A stretch of DNA of 64,000 nucleotides from Planctomycetota bacterium (GCA_025459175.1 JALORC010000002.1:62001-126000), one strand, 5' to 3'. Positions 16,562-26,298 are shown, counted from the stretch's first letter. Made by a program: numbers and translations. Notes: generated by a model not told the origin, from the letters alone.

Positions 16562-18841
16562 TCACTTGCCCGGCGGGTTGCCCGGGGCCGCCGGCGGCTT
16601 CACCTGCACGATCCGGGCGCCGTCGCGGAACACCAGGCAGTCGCCGAGTGCGAGCACCTCGCGCAGCTCCGCGCGCTTGCCCAGCTCGAACCACTCCGGC
16701 GAGTAGGCCTCGACGACCACCGCCAGCTTCGCCCAGTCGCTCGGCAGCCCCTGCTCGACCCAATCGCTGCCCACCGGCACGAACACGCGACCACCGGCGC
16801 GCCGCACCGCCTGCTGCGCCGCCTCGGCAGCGCGGGCATCCATCGCGCTGCGGCGGGTACCGAGCAGCAGTACCTCGCTGCGGGTCTCGAGACTCTCGCG
16901 CACCGCCTCCGCGCCGCTGCGAGCGCGGCCGAAACGCTCGAGCTTGTCGACCGCCGGCGGCGCGGGCGCAGCGGCCGGCCCGGCCGGGCCACCGGACGAC
17001 GGGCCACTCGCGCCGGCGAGCGAGGTCCGAGCACCACCAGCCGTCGGCGGCAACGCACCACCGGCGAGCCGCATGCCTTCCTCGACGATCAGCTGCGAGG
17101 TGTAGGGCGTGACGATGCCGTGGCGGGTCGCCAAGCGCCGCACCTCGTCGATCAGCTCGGCCTTGCCACCCTGCCGCCGGATCGCGTCCATCAGCCCGGC
17201 GATGTGCTGACGCGCCCACAGCGTCTGCACGAACGAGTGCTGCATCGACGCCAGCGGGAACTCGACCTCGAACGAGAACTCGCGCTCCACGCCGTCCTGG
17301 CGACCGCGCACGCGGACCGTGCGCTTGCCACCTTCGCGGTAGCGACCGACCACCTGCATCAGCTCGCCGCAGAACAGGTCGCCGGTCCGCGCCGGATGCA
17401 CGTCGAACGCGTCGATGCCGTCACACTTCACCTCGACGTCGGTCAGCGCCGGTTGCGCGAGCTTCTGGCACAGCGCGTCGACCTTGACCTCGATCTTCTC
17501 CTGGTTGCGCACGAAGTCGCGCGCACCACGGTGCTGCAGCACCAGGTCATCGAGCAGCCGCACGTCGATCTCGTCGCCGACTCCGAGCGCGAACAACCGG
17601 GTCGCGCGCGTGTCGAGCTGCTTGGTGAGGTCGAGGATCTGCTGCGGCGCGGTGAGGCCGACCGTCGGCTGACCGTCGGTGACGAACACGATTTGCGGTA
17701 GCAGCGCCCCGCCGTCGTCGGCCGGCGGCACCGCCTTCAGCGCTTGCTGCAGCGCGTCGCCGATATTGGTGCCGCCCATCGCCTCCAACCGCTCCACGCG
17801 CTGCAGCGCCGCGGCGAGGTGTTCCTCGGTGGCCGGCATCGGCCGGTCGAAGAAGGTCTGCACCGAGGACGCGAACGTCACCACCTGGAACACGTCCTGC
17901 GGCCGCAGGCTGCGCAGGAACGTGCGCAGCGCCGCCTTCGCCTGCTCCATCTTCTCGCCGCGCATCGAGCCCGAGGTGTCGACGACGAACTGCACGCAGC
18001 GGCGCGGCGGCTTGCGATCGGCGGCGAGCGCGCGCGGCGGCGACAGCAGCATCGTGAAGAAGCCCGGCTCGTTGCCGTCGCGGCATGCCAGCAGGTGCAA
18101 GCCGAACTCCTGCTCGGCGAGCCCGTAGAGCACCTTCAGATCCTCGAACTGCGCCGCCTGCCCCTCGAGCGACACCACCGCCTCGCGGTCGCCGGGGCGC
18201 CGGATCTCGGCGCCGGCGTGCGGCGTCACGACCGTCGCCAGCGGCGTCCGCGACGCGATGCGGACCTCGAGCCCGAGCGGCCCGGCGCCGGCGTCGCCGA
18301 GCTGGGCAGCGCGCACCGGCCACCGCCACTCGTAGAGACCGCCGGTCGGCTGCAACACCTGCCGCAATCGCACCGTGACGCCGATCTCGCCGATGGCCGG
18401 GATCGGGAAGATGCGCGCGCGCAGCATGCCTTCGCCGGCATATTCGAGCAGCCCCGGATCGCGCCGCTGCCGCACGATCGATTCGTAGACCGCCCGCGCC
18501 TGCCCGGCGTCGAGCACCTCGCCGGTGACCTCCTTGCCGCCCACGGTCATCGTGAAGCCGTCGGCGACCGCCCCCGCCGGCAGCGGCAGGAACCAGGTGC
18601 CTTCCGCCTCGCGCCCGCCGTCGTTGCGGAACACCTGGTCGATGGTGGTCGTCGCCACGCCGTCGACGATCGCGGCCGCGACCTTGGTGCGCACGACGTG
18701 GACCGCGGCGGGGCCGCGCGGCGGCGGGGCGACGAAGCCCGGACCTCCGGTGCCGGGCCCCGGTTCGGGACCGATCAGCAGACCCTGCGCCGCGAGCGGC
18801 GCAGCGAACAACAACGGCAACAGAGCGAGCGGGTGTTTCAT
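16562..18841 (-). CDS. exported VIT- and VWA-domain protein
   Basis: 759 aa with a clear signal peptide (MKHPLALLPLLFAAPLAAQG). A VIT domain (about 45-175) shows the usual 'IDQVFRNDGGREAEGTWFLP' and 'ARAVYESIVRQRRDPGLLEY' features. A VWA domain (about 283-450) has MIDAS residues DTSGSM (288-293), the Thr of 'GGTNIGDAL' and 'VTDGQPTVG'. The domain order is that of inter-alpha-trypsin-inhibitor heavy-chain-like and marine sortase-target proteins, but no LPxTG-type signal is seen at the C-terminus. The tail is Ala/Pro-rich, then Arg-rich. Probably an envelope protein binding other proteins or matrix. Confidence 0.88.
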   Translation of the reverse strand: MKHPLALLPLLFAAPLAAQGLLIGPEPGPGTGGPGFVAPPPRGPAAVHVVRTKVAAAIVDGVATTTIDQVFRNDGGREAEGTWFLPLPAGAVADGFTMTVGGKEVTGEVLDAGQARAVYESIVRQRRDPGLLEYAGEGMLRARIFPIPAIGEIGVTVRLRQVLQPTGGLYEWRWPVRAAQLGDAGAGPLGLEVRIASRTPLATVVTPHAGAEIRRPGDREAVVSLEGQAAQFEDLKVLYGLAEQEFGLHLLACRDGNEPGFFTMLLSPPRALAADRKPPRRCVQFVVDTSGSMRGEKMEQAKAALRTFLRSLRPQDVFQVVTFASSVQTFFDRPMPATEEHLAAALQRVERLEAMGGTNIGDALQQALKAVPPADDGGALLPQIVFVTDGQPTVGLTAPQQILDLTKQLDTRATRLFALGVGDEIDVRLLDDLVLQHRGARDFVRNQEKIEVKVDALCQKLAQPALTDVEVKCDGIDAFDVHPARTGDLFCGELMQVVGRYREGGKRTVRVRGRQDGVEREFSFEVEFPLASMQHSFVQTLWARQHIAGLMDAIRRQGGKAELIDEVRRLATRHGIVTPYTSQLIVEEGMRLAGGALPPTAGGARTSLAGASGPSSGGPAGPAAAPAPPAVDKLERFGRARSGAEAVRESLETRSEVLLLGTRRSAMDARAAEAAQQAVRRAGGRVFVPVGSDWVEQGLPSDWAKLAVVVEAYSPEWFELGKRAELREVLALGDCLVFRDGARIVQVKPPAAPGNPPGK

Positions 18842-18955
18842 GGCGGGAACCTCGAACGCGGCCGCCGCTCTTCCTGCGGCGTGCCACGAGGGGCGCGCCC
18901 TACGCGGACCGCGGCGCGTGGTTCCCGACTGTTTCCACCGCGGTGCCGGAACCGG

Positions 18956-19684
18956 CTACTTCAGCGGCAGCGAACAGCCACTGGCATCGAACACGACTTC
19001 GAAGCGCGGCGCCAACCGACGCACCAGGTCCTGCGGCGTCTTGATCTGCTCGGCGGTGATCGTCGCGGTCACCTCGCGATCGCCGGTCTTCTCCATGTTG
19101 GCGGTCCACACCAGCACCTCGCCCGGCAGCTGGAACCGCACCTTCAGATCGAGTCCCGCCAGCTGCGCCTGCTTGCGCCGGAAGAAGTCGGCGGCGACCG
19201 GATCCATCTCCTTCTGCATCGCCTCGGCTTTGGCCCGCGCCTCGGCCCACGCGGTCCGGCCCTGCGGATACAGGGTCAGCTTGGCAGTGCCCGCCTTCGG
19301 CCCGGCCGCCAGCACCCACTCCGCCGCCGTGCCGGCCAGCGGACTCTGCTGCAGCGCCGTGAACGTCGGGAACCCCGCCTCGAGCGCCACCGTGCGGACG
19401 CCGGCCTCGGTCTTGGCCGTGTGGCTGGCCAGCGTCATGCCGGCCGCAACCAGGTCGCGCTCGACCACCACCTTGTCGAACACCGCGGTCGGATCGGTGG
19501 CGGCCGTGCTGAGCTGCGCCGCCGCGCTGGTGCGGGCGAGTTCGCGCAGCGTCGACTCCTTCATCGCGAGGCGCACCGCCTGCTTGCCGCTGCCGTCGCC
19601 GTTGAGCACCACGGTCTGCTCCAACTCGAGACAGCCCGCCAGCACCGACAGGGCCAGGAACGACAGCGCACGCAGGAATCGCAT
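18956..19684 (-). CDS. lipoprotein of unknown function
   Basis: 242 aa starting MRFLRALSF with lipobox LSVLAGC (Cys18), so it should be lipid-anchored. The mature part begins 'LELEQTVVLNGDGSGKQAVR', a pattern seen in exported proteins described only as 'LppX/YidX-like' unknowns, and is rich in charged helices and short strands ('VRFQLPGEVLVWTANMEKTG', 'REVTATITAEQIKTPQDL'). I do not know its function. It stands between the VIT/VWA gene (same strand, 114 bp apart) and a divergent antiporter gene. Confidence 0.72.
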   Translation of the reverse strand: MRFLRALSFLALSVLAGCLELEQTVVLNGDGSGKQAVRLAMKESTLRELARTSAAAQLSTAATDPTAVFDKVVVERDLVAAGMTLASHTAKTEAGVRTVALEAGFPTFTALQQSPLAGTAAEWVLAAGPKAGTAKLTLYPQGRTAWAEARAKAEAMQKEMDPVAADFFRRKQAQLAGLDLKVRFQLPGEVLVWTANMEKTGDREVTATITAEQIKTPQDLVRRLAPRFEVVFDASGCSLPLK

Positions 19685-19768
19685 GCCGGACTGATCGACC
19701 GCTGCCATCGACGATCTGGAGCCGCGACAACGACGTGCATGTCCACTTCCTCGACATAGCATGACCGA

Positions 19769-20749
19769 ATGCTGACGCTGCTCGAGAATGGCTGGACCGG
19801 CGACCTGCCCTGGGTCGCCATCGTGACCGGCCTGGTGTTGCTGGTGGTGGGCGCCGACCTGCTGGTCCGTGGCGCGGTCTGGATCGCGCTGACGCTCGGC
19901 ATGAGCCGCATGGCGGTCGGCCTGACCCTGGTGGCGATGGGCACCTCGATGCCCGAGATGCTGGTGAGCCTGACCGCGGCGCGCAACGGGCACGCCGACA
20001 TCGCCATGGCGAACGTGCTCGGCAGCAACGTCGCCAACATCCTGTTGATCGTCGGCATCGCCGCAGCGATCCGCGCCATCCGCTTGCGCACCGACTGGCT
20101 CGAACTGCTCTTCATGCTGTTGGCCACCTCGCTGGCAGCGGTGCCGTTCCTGGCCGCGCCGAGCGTCGATCGCCCGCTGGCCGGCGGCATGGTGGCGATG
20201 CTCGCCATCTTCTGCCTGCTGCTGCTGCGCCGCGAACGCAGCCGGCTGCAGAGCCCTGGCCACGAACCGCCGCATCGCGCCACGCCGACCGGCTGGCTGG
20301 TGCACACGATCGTGCTCGCGGTCGGGCTCGCGCTGCTGGCCTACGGCGCCGAATGGTTGGTCAACGGCTCGGTGGTGATCGCGAAGTCGATGGGGGTCAG
20401 CGATGCGATCATTGGCATGACCGTGGTCGCGGTCGGCACCAGCCTGCCGGAGCTCGCCACGTCGGCGGTCGCCGCGGCCCGCGGCCAGCCCGAGATCGCG
20501 GTCGGCAACGTGCTCGGCAGCAACATCTTCAACGTCGGCTGCGTGCTCGGCGTCTCGGCGCTCGTGCAACCGTTCCCGGTCGACTGCCGGGAGCTCGGTG
20601 GGCTGATGGTGGCGACCGCCGCGTCGGCGCTGCTGCTGGCGATCGTGCTGCGGCTCCAGCACGGGGTGGGTCGGAGCACCGGGGCGATGTTCGTGCTCGC
20701 CTATGCCGGCTACCTCGCATACGAGATCCAGACCTCGCGCGGGGCGTGA
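19769..20749 (+). CDS. calcium/sodium antiporter of the CaCA superfamily
   Basis: 326 aa integral membrane protein with about ten spans. The two inverted alpha-repeats that form the ion site are plain: 'MGTSMPEMLVSLTAARNG...NVLGSNVANILL' in the first half and 'VGTSLPELATSAVAAARG...NVLGSNIFNVGC' in the second. Glu of each G-T-S-x-P-E and Asn of each G-S-N are the metal ligands in this family (YrbG/NCX type). It would export Ca2+ in exchange for Na+ or H+. Divergent from the lipoprotein gene with 84 bp between. Confidence 0.95.
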   Translation: MLTLLENGWTGDLPWVAIVTGLVLLVVGADLLVRGAVWIALTLGMSRMAVGLTLVAMGTSMPEMLVSLTAARNGHADIAMANVLGSNVANILLIVGIAAAIRAIRLRTDWLELLFMLLATSLAAVPFLAAPSVDRPLAGGMVAMLAIFCLLLLRRERSRLQSPGHEPPHRATPTGWLVHTIVLAVGLALLAYGAEWLVNGSVVIAKSMGVSDAIIGMTVVAVGTSLPELATSAVAAARGQPEIAVGNVLGSNIFNVGCVLGVSALVQPFPVDCRELGGLMVATAASALLLAIVLRLQHGVGRSTGAMFVLAYAGYLAYEIQTSRGA

Positions 20750-20782
20750 GACACGGCTCGGCCGGCAGCTATCATCCGCCCG

Positions 20783-21559
20783 ATGTTCGCCACCCTGTTG
20801 TGCAGCTTGCTCTCCTGGCAGGAGCCGACGCCACCGGCCAAGCCGGTCGATCCGGCCCCGGCACCTGCTCCGGCCCCGGCCGCGGCCCCCGCCGCCCCAG
20901 CCCGTCCGGTCGAGCCCTGGGACGACAAGACCGCGAAGGCCGCGGTCGACGAGTGGAGCAAGCTGATGAAGGGCACGCCGTCGATGGCGGAGAAGAGCAA
21001 GGCGCTCGATCGCCTCGCCGCCGGCGCCAACAAGCTGCTGGTCAAGCCGCTCGCGCAGGTGGTCGAGACCGACAAGTCGCTGGTGGTGCGCAAGCGCGCC
21101 GCCGAGCTGCTCGCCCAACAGCCGGCCACCGACGCCAACCCGGCGCTGCGCAAGCTGCTGAAGAGCGACAAGCTGAAGAACGCCCCCGCCGTGCTCGCCG
21201 AGGTCGTGCGCGGCGTCGCGCGCAGCGGCTACCAACGCGGCCAGTGGGGCGACCTGAAGGACCTGTTCGAGCGCGAGTACCACGTCGAGCGGGTGCCGCT
21301 GCAGGAAGCGGTGCTCGACCTGGTGATCCAGCACAAGGAGAAGGATGCGCTCGACATGCTGCTCGGCCACATCGACGAGCCCAGCCCGGAGAACGTCGAC
21401 GACGCCAGCAACCCGCCGCAGGAGTACTGGGAAGCGCGGTGGAAGTCGTGGTCGGTGTGGCGCGGCAAGGTCAAGGACGCGATCTACGCGATCACCGGCC
21501 AGCGCTTCAGCACCGCGGCCGAGGCGAAGGCATGGCTGAAGAAGAACCCGGTCAAGTGA
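20783..21559 (+). CDS. exported HEAT-like helical repeat protein
   Basis: 258 aa. A short hydrophobic N-terminus (MFATLLCSLLSW) is followed by a Pro/Ala-rich linker and helical repeats at about 60-180 ('SLVVRKRAAELLAQQPATD', 'NAPAVLAEVVRGVARSGY'). The C-terminus 'GQRFSTAAEAKAWLKKNPVK' is a motif often found at the end of Planctomycete HEAT proteins ('AEEWRAWWKEN'-like). Probably periplasmic. The next gene begins with GTG overlapping its TGA (GTGA). Confidence 0.75.
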   Translation: MFATLLCSLLSWQEPTPPAKPVDPAPAPAPAPAAAPAAPARPVEPWDDKTAKAAVDEWSKLMKGTPSMAEKSKALDRLAAGANKLLVKPLAQVVETDKSLVVRKRAAELLAQQPATDANPALRKLLKSDKLKNAPAVLAEVVRGVARSGYQRGQWGDLKDLFEREYHVERVPLQEAVLDLVIQHKEKDALDMLLGHIDEPSPENVDDASNPPQEYWEARWKSWSVWRGKVKDAIYAITGQRFSTAAEAKAWLKKNPVK

Positions 21560-22908
21560 GTGCCGCCGCGGCGGCGCCGCTCGACCCGATCGCCCTGCTG
21601 CGCGACGCCGCGCCGTGGCTGTTCGCCGCCGAACTCGGCACCTGCCTGGTCGGTTCGCAGGCGCTGGCGCACGCGTGCCGCGCAGCCGGCATCGACGGGC
21701 CGCGGCCGATGGACATCGACCTCGCCTGGGGCCTCGATCTCGCCGCCGGACAGGCGCTGCTGCAACAGCACGGCGTGTTCGTGCCGACCACCACCGGCAA
21801 CCAGGAGCGCGGCACGCTGGCCATGAAGGTCGCCGGCCGCCGCCTCGAGGTGACGACGTTCCGCGCCGGGGCCGAGTCCGCGCCACTGCGCGACCGCATC
21901 CTCGCCGACCTCGGCGAACGCGACATGACGATCGGCGCGGTCGCGGTCGAAGTCGCGACCGGCCGCACCCACGATCCGCACCATGGCCTGCAGCACTGGC
22001 AACAGCGCCGCATCGCGCCGGTCGGCGACGCCGCGCAGCGCGTGCGCGAGCACCCGATCCGCTGGCTGCGCTACTACCGCAAGGCGCACGAGTTCGGGTT
22101 CCAGCTCGAACGTGCGGTGCGGTCGCTCGGCCTCGAACCGGCGCTGCTGCATTCGCTGCCGCGCGAGGCGATCGCGCTCGAACTGCGCGCGGTGCTGCTG
22201 AAGTGCCGTTCGCCGGGCCGCTGCCTGCTCGAACTGCACGAGGACGGCGTGCTCACGACGCTGGCGCCCGAGCTGGCGCGGCAGTTCGACGGCCGCCCGG
22301 CCGGGCCGCAGCGCTGGCACCCGGAGGTGTCGCAGGCGCTGCACCTGATCCTGGCGCTCGAGTGGGCAGTCGCCAACACCACGCACCTCGACGAACGCGA
22401 CCGGCTGACGGTGGCGATCGCGGTGCTGTGCCACGACCTCGGCAAGGGCTGGACGCCGGCCGCAGAACTGCCGCAGCACATCGGCCACGAACGCGACGGA
22501 CTGCCTCACGTCGACTCGTTGCTCGCGCGCTGGCCGGGCTTCGCCGACCAGCGGGCGACGACGCTGGCGCGCCATGTCTGTGCGCTGCACGTCGAGGTGC
22601 GCAACTTCGCCGAGCTGCGCGCCGGCACGCTCGCCGAGCTCTACGACACGTGGTTCCGCGGCAAGGACTACCCGGTCGAGCTGTTCGCGCTGGCGGTCGC
22701 CGCCGACTCGGCCGGGCGGCTCGGTCATGGCGACGACGGGCCGCGGGTGCTGGCGCAGGTTCGTGGTGATCTCGAGTGGCTGCGCGCCACCTGCAGCGAG
22801 GTCGATGCGACGGCGCTGCGCGAGCGCTTCCCGGACCTCGCCGAGTTCCGCCGCGCGCTGCACGAAGCCAGGGCGCAGGCGATCGCGCGCGCGCGCTCGC
22901 GGCGCTGA
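21556..22908 (+). CDS. CCA-adding/poly(A) polymerase-like nucleotidyltransferase with HD domain
   Basis: 450 aa. The head domain carries a class II polymerase-beta-type nucleotidyltransferase site: 'LVGSQALAHACRAAG' followed by the metal-binding 'PMDIDLAWG' (D-x-D), and 'GERDMTIGAVAVEV' corresponds to the R-D-F-T-I-N-A segment. The middle follows the CCA-enzyme RNA-binding region ('VREHPIRWLRYYRKAHEFGF' resembles 'DPLRVLRAARFAARFGF'). The C-terminal part has an HD motif 'VLCHDLGKGW', as in E. coli Cca. The usual G-G-x-V-R-D motif reads GSQALA, so tRNA CCA addition is likely but not certain. The start is a GTG overlapping the upstream stop. Confidence 0.8.
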   Translation: MSAAAAAPLDPIALLRDAAPWLFAAELGTCLVGSQALAHACRAAGIDGPRPMDIDLAWGLDLAAGQALLQQHGVFVPTTTGNQERGTLAMKVAGRRLEVTTFRAGAESAPLRDRILADLGERDMTIGAVAVEVATGRTHDPHHGLQHWQQRRIAPVGDAAQRVREHPIRWLRYYRKAHEFGFQLERAVRSLGLEPALLHSLPREAIALELRAVLLKCRSPGRCLLELHEDGVLTTLAPELARQFDGRPAGPQRWHPEVSQALHLILALEWAVANTTHLDERDRLTVAIAVLCHDLGKGWTPAAELPQHIGHERDGLPHVDSLLARWPGFADQRATTLARHVCALHVEVRNFAELRAGTLAELYDTWFRGKDYPVELFALAVAADSAGRLGHGDDGPRVLAQVRGDLEWLRATCSEVDATALRERFPDLAEFRRALHEARAQAIARARSRR

Positions 22909-22923
22909 ACGAACCGGGCGCGA

Positions 22924-23151
22924 TCAGACCTTCGGCTTCGGCGGCGGCAGGTCGCGCGCCGGGCACGCCGACTGCCAGCCCTTGCGCGCGTGCTGGCCGT
23001 CGCAGAACGGCTTGTTCTCGGACAGGCCGCAGCGGCACAGCGAGACGACGGTGCGGCCGGCGAGGCCGAAGGACTTCCCGGTCGCGTCGCACAAAGTGAT
23101 GTCGCCTTCGATGCGCAGCGGTCCGTTGTCGTTGACAGTGATCTTGGTCAT
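22924..23151 (-). CDS. CDGSH-type iron-sulfur protein
   Basis: 75 aa. Contains the CDGSH motif C-R-C-x2-S-x3-P-x-C-D-G-x-H (Cys39, Cys41, Cys50, His54), the three-Cys/one-His ligand set of a [2Fe-2S] cluster, with Gln in place of the usual Ser/Thr before His. These small proteins act in redox or cluster transfer; the partner is unknown. ATG at 23151 gives MTKITVNDNGPLRIEGD, the normal beginning of this family. Confidence 0.93.
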   Translation of the reverse strand: MTKITVNDNGPLRIEGDITLCDATGKSFGLAGRTVVSLCRCGLSENKPFCDGQHARKGWQSACPARDLPPPKPKV

Positions 23152-23187
23152 CGCGTCACGGTAGTCGTTGCACACCGGCGGAGCAGC

Positions 23188-26154
23188 TCACTTCGCCGGC
23201 AACTGCAGATCGATCGTCGCGGTCTGCCCGCCGATCACCTCGACATCGACCTCGGGCGAGGTCACACCGTCGCCCATGCCGATGCTGCGCGCCCGCAGCT
23301 GGTACTTGCCGGCGCCGAGGCCCTGCAGCCGGTAGTTGCCGCCCTGCGCCATCTCCGGTTCGGACCATTCCGTGGTGCCGAGCGGTCGGTTCTGCACCAG
23401 CGCCATGCGCACCGGCTTGCCGTCGCCGCCGAGCACCTTGCCGCGCACCGTGCCGGCCTGCTGCAGGACGACGCGGCCGCAGTCGACCAACTGCCGTTCG
23501 ACGACGCCATGGTCGGCGGTCCGGCCCGGCGCGAACTTCTTGTGCCGGATCTCGAGCCGCCAGTCGCCGACCGGCACGTCATCGATCTCGGCGATGCCAT
23601 CGGCCCCGGTCTTGCCGCGCTGCGCCCCCATCGTCATCGTCGTCGACTCCTCGCCGTCCTCGCCAGCCGAGCTCAGCCCGATCGTCATCATCATCACGCG
23701 TCGTTCGCGTCGCACCGGCTCGCCGGCAATCGCCTTCTCGGCGCGAACGACTTCGACTTCGGCGCCGGCGACCGGCTGCCCGTCGGGGCCGACCACCGCC
23801 ACTCGCATGCGGCCGGTGCGCAGCGCCAGGTCCTGGCGGAACTCGGCCGCGCCGGCCGGCACTTCGACGTCGACACTCGCCTTCACCACCTGCGCTTCCT
23901 TGCCGTAGCGAAGCGTGTAGCTGCCGCCCTCGACGTCGAGCAGTTCGAACGATCCGTCGGCCGCCGAGCGCACCGACTGTTCGGCACCGAACCTGGGCAT
24001 GCCCGCGTCGCCGGCCGGCTGCCGCGATTCGAGCTCGATGACGCAACCGGCGACCGGGCCGTCGACACCGTTGACGACACCGAACACGCGGGCCAGCACC
24101 GGCCGCCGCACCTCGACCTGCGTGGTCTTGCCCGCCTGCACGGTGAAGCGCTGCCGCGACGATGCGAGGGTGCCACCACCGGCAGCCGAGAATCTCATGC
24201 CGCCGGCGACATGGGTCACGTTCGCCTTGCGCGTCAGTTCGACCTGGTAGTCGCCGGGCGCCAACGGTCCCATGCGCAGCTGACCGCGTTCGTCGCTGGT
24301 GCCGCGCTTGCCTTCCCCACCCTGCGGCGCGCCGGCTGACCGCACCGACAGCTCGACGCCTGGCATCGGCGCACCATCGCTGCCGAGCGTCAGGACCTCG
24401 ATGAAACCGGGCGTGCGCAGACGCAGCGCGGCCTCGACCACCCCGGTCTTCGCCAACGCCATCCGCGCCGGCACCGCCGGGGCGAACTCGGCATGGCTCG
24501 CCGTGGCCTCGAGTTCCCCGGCCGGCAAGCCGATCACGAGCGCCACACCGTTCGCATCGGTGACCGCGGTGCCGAGCGCCTGCTCACCACCGATCATCAC
24601 CGGCCCCTCGCTGGTCTCCTCGACCGTGATCGCGCGCGTGAACCCCATCGAGCCGTCGCCGCCGCCGGCGCTCGGCTTGCGGATCGCGACCTTGGCCCCG
24701 GCGATCGGCGCCCCCTGCTCGTCGGTCACCGTCACCTTCGCGGCGGCGCCGCGTTCGACGATCAGCCGCACGCCCTTGGTGGTCTCGGCCGCCAGCACCT
24801 GCACGCCTTCCTGCCGCGCCGGGCGATGCCCCTTGCCGCTGGCCGCGACCGTGACGAGGCCGGGGCGAACGCCTTCGATCCGGAACGTGCCGTCGGCGGC
24901 CGTCACGGCGCGCCCCTGACCCGCCGGCAGCGGCAGGCCGTCGAGATCCTCGACGACCACTTCGAGCCCGCCGGCGCCGCCGTCCGCATTGACACTGACC
25001 CGACTGCCCGCGACCGCCGCACCTTCGCCGTCGAGCAACACGCCCTCGACCGCGCCGAGTCGCTCGACGCGGAGCAGCAGATCCCCGGTGCCGACCGCGA
25101 CCTCGTTGGCGATCGCCGTCGAGAAGCCCTTGCCGAAGGCGCGCACCGACGCGACCTCGTCGTCGATCCCGGCCAACGTGAAGTAGCCGTTGGTATCGGT
25201 GGTGGTCGCTTCGTCCGGCGTGAAGCGCTCGATGTCCATGCCGGCGAGCGCCTGTTTGCGCTTGCTGCCGACCTTGATGGCAGCGACGCCGCGACCACGA
25301 TCGTCGACCACCTGACCGGCGATCGCGTTGCCGGGCCGCACCACCAACACGAGGTCGGTGACCTGCTGTTCGGGGGCCAATTCGATCTCGGCGGTGGCGG
25401 GCAGGAACTTGCCCGAGGCGGTGCGCAGGCTGGTCTTGCCGGGGCGCAGATGGCCGATGCGGAAGCTGCCGTCGGCCGCCGTCACCACGGCATTGCCCTC
25501 GAACATCATCAGCCCGTGGCCGACCTTGACGCCGGCGACCGGCGCGCCGTTCTGGTCGTGGACCACGCCGGCGATCGAACCGGCCCGCAGCACGACGATG
25601 TCGCCGAGATCCTGGTCGCCCTTGCTGCCGCGCACGCGCGGGGCCTCGCCGGCAAACACCTGTTCGGACGACAGCAGCACCAGCTGACCGCTGCGGTCGC
25701 GGGCCAGCGGCAGCTCGAACGTGCCGTCGGCGCGCGAGGTCCACTTCGGCCGGTCGGCGGCGCGAGCCGCGGCGTCGTCCCCGCTGCCGAAGTCGAACTC
25801 GACGTCGTCGGGGGTGACCCAGGTGTTCAGGGTCAACTCACACCCGGCGCGCGGGGCCCCGCTGCCATCGACGACGCGGCCGCGCACGACCACACCTGGA
25901 CCACCCGCCCCGGCCGAACCGGGTGCCGTGGCGGGCGTCGCCACGGCCTGGCGCTGCAGGTCTGCCGCCGCGGCCGGCGCCGAGGTCGTGAGCGACCCCG
26001 CGGCCGGCATCGCGACCTCCCCGCCCGCGGCCGCCGGCGCCACCCCGCCGGCCGGCACCGGCGGCGGCCCCTGATCGAGGCCGCGGAAGGACAGCCAACC
26101 GGCGATGCCGGCGATGGCGAGCAACAGGACGACGACGAGAGGCTTCGAGTTCAT
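23188..26154 (-). CDS. membrane-anchored protein with many carboxypeptidase-regulatory-like domains
   Basis: 988 aa. An N-terminal anchor or uncleaved signal (PLVVVLLLAIAGIAGWLSF) is followed by an Ala/Gly/Pro linker and about ten Ig-like CarboxypepD_reg-type modules. Their hallmarks recur: 'GxVxDxxGxPxAGAxV', then 'DAxGxFxLxGL' and 'YxLxA' ('GVVHDQNGAPVAGVKV', 'AADGSFRIGHLRPG', 'TVTDEQGAPIAGAKVAIRK', 'GKVLGGDGKPVRMALVQN'). The fold is a structural stalk module in exported proteins; no catalytic domain is present. Divergent from the Xaa-Pro aminopeptidase gene. Confidence 0.85.
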   Translation of the reverse strand: MNSKPLVVVLLLAIAGIAGWLSFRGLDQGPPPVPAGGVAPAAAGGEVAMPAAGSLTTSAPAAAADLQRQAVATPATAPGSAGAGGPGVVVRGRVVDGSGAPRAGCELTLNTWVTPDDVEFDFGSGDDAAARAADRPKWTSRADGTFELPLARDRSGQLVLLSSEQVFAGEAPRVRGSKGDQDLGDIVVLRAGSIAGVVHDQNGAPVAGVKVGHGLMMFEGNAVVTAADGSFRIGHLRPGKTSLRTASGKFLPATAEIELAPEQQVTDLVLVVRPGNAIAGQVVDDRGRGVAAIKVGSKRKQALAGMDIERFTPDEATTTDTNGYFTLAGIDDEVASVRAFGKGFSTAIANEVAVGTGDLLLRVERLGAVEGVLLDGEGAAVAGSRVSVNADGGAGGLEVVVEDLDGLPLPAGQGRAVTAADGTFRIEGVRPGLVTVAASGKGHRPARQEGVQVLAAETTKGVRLIVERGAAAKVTVTDEQGAPIAGAKVAIRKPSAGGGDGSMGFTRAITVEETSEGPVMIGGEQALGTAVTDANGVALVIGLPAGELEATASHAEFAPAVPARMALAKTGVVEAALRLRTPGFIEVLTLGSDGAPMPGVELSVRSAGAPQGGEGKRGTSDERGQLRMGPLAPGDYQVELTRKANVTHVAGGMRFSAAGGGTLASSRQRFTVQAGKTTQVEVRRPVLARVFGVVNGVDGPVAGCVIELESRQPAGDAGMPRFGAEQSVRSAADGSFELLDVEGGSYTLRYGKEAQVVKASVDVEVPAGAAEFRQDLALRTGRMRVAVVGPDGQPVAGAEVEVVRAEKAIAGEPVRRERRVMMMTIGLSSAGEDGEESTTMTMGAQRGKTGADGIAEIDDVPVGDWRLEIRHKKFAPGRTADHGVVERQLVDCGRVVLQQAGTVRGKVLGGDGKPVRMALVQNRPLGTTEWSEPEMAQGGNYRLQGLGAGKYQLRARSIGMGDGVTSPEVDVEVIGGQTATIDLQLPAK

Positions 26155-26255
26155 GCGGGGGCAGGAGCGGCGACGAACGAGTGGCGCGCCACGACGCGCC
26201 CCACCGGAACCGAACTCCCGGTCGGGCCGATCCCCACGGTAGCGCGCCGCCGAGG

Positions 26256-26267
26256 AACGCATGCGTT
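26256..26267. repeat. 12-bp palindrome in a divergent intergenic region
   Basis: AACGCATGCGTT, perfectly self-complementary, lies 32 bp before the aminopeptidase start and about 100 bp from the divergent carboxypeptidase-like gene. It could be an operator; the sequence alone cannot say more. Confidence 0.3.
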
Positions 26268-26298
26268 GGAAGCACGGGCCGCCTACGCTCGCGCCGCC

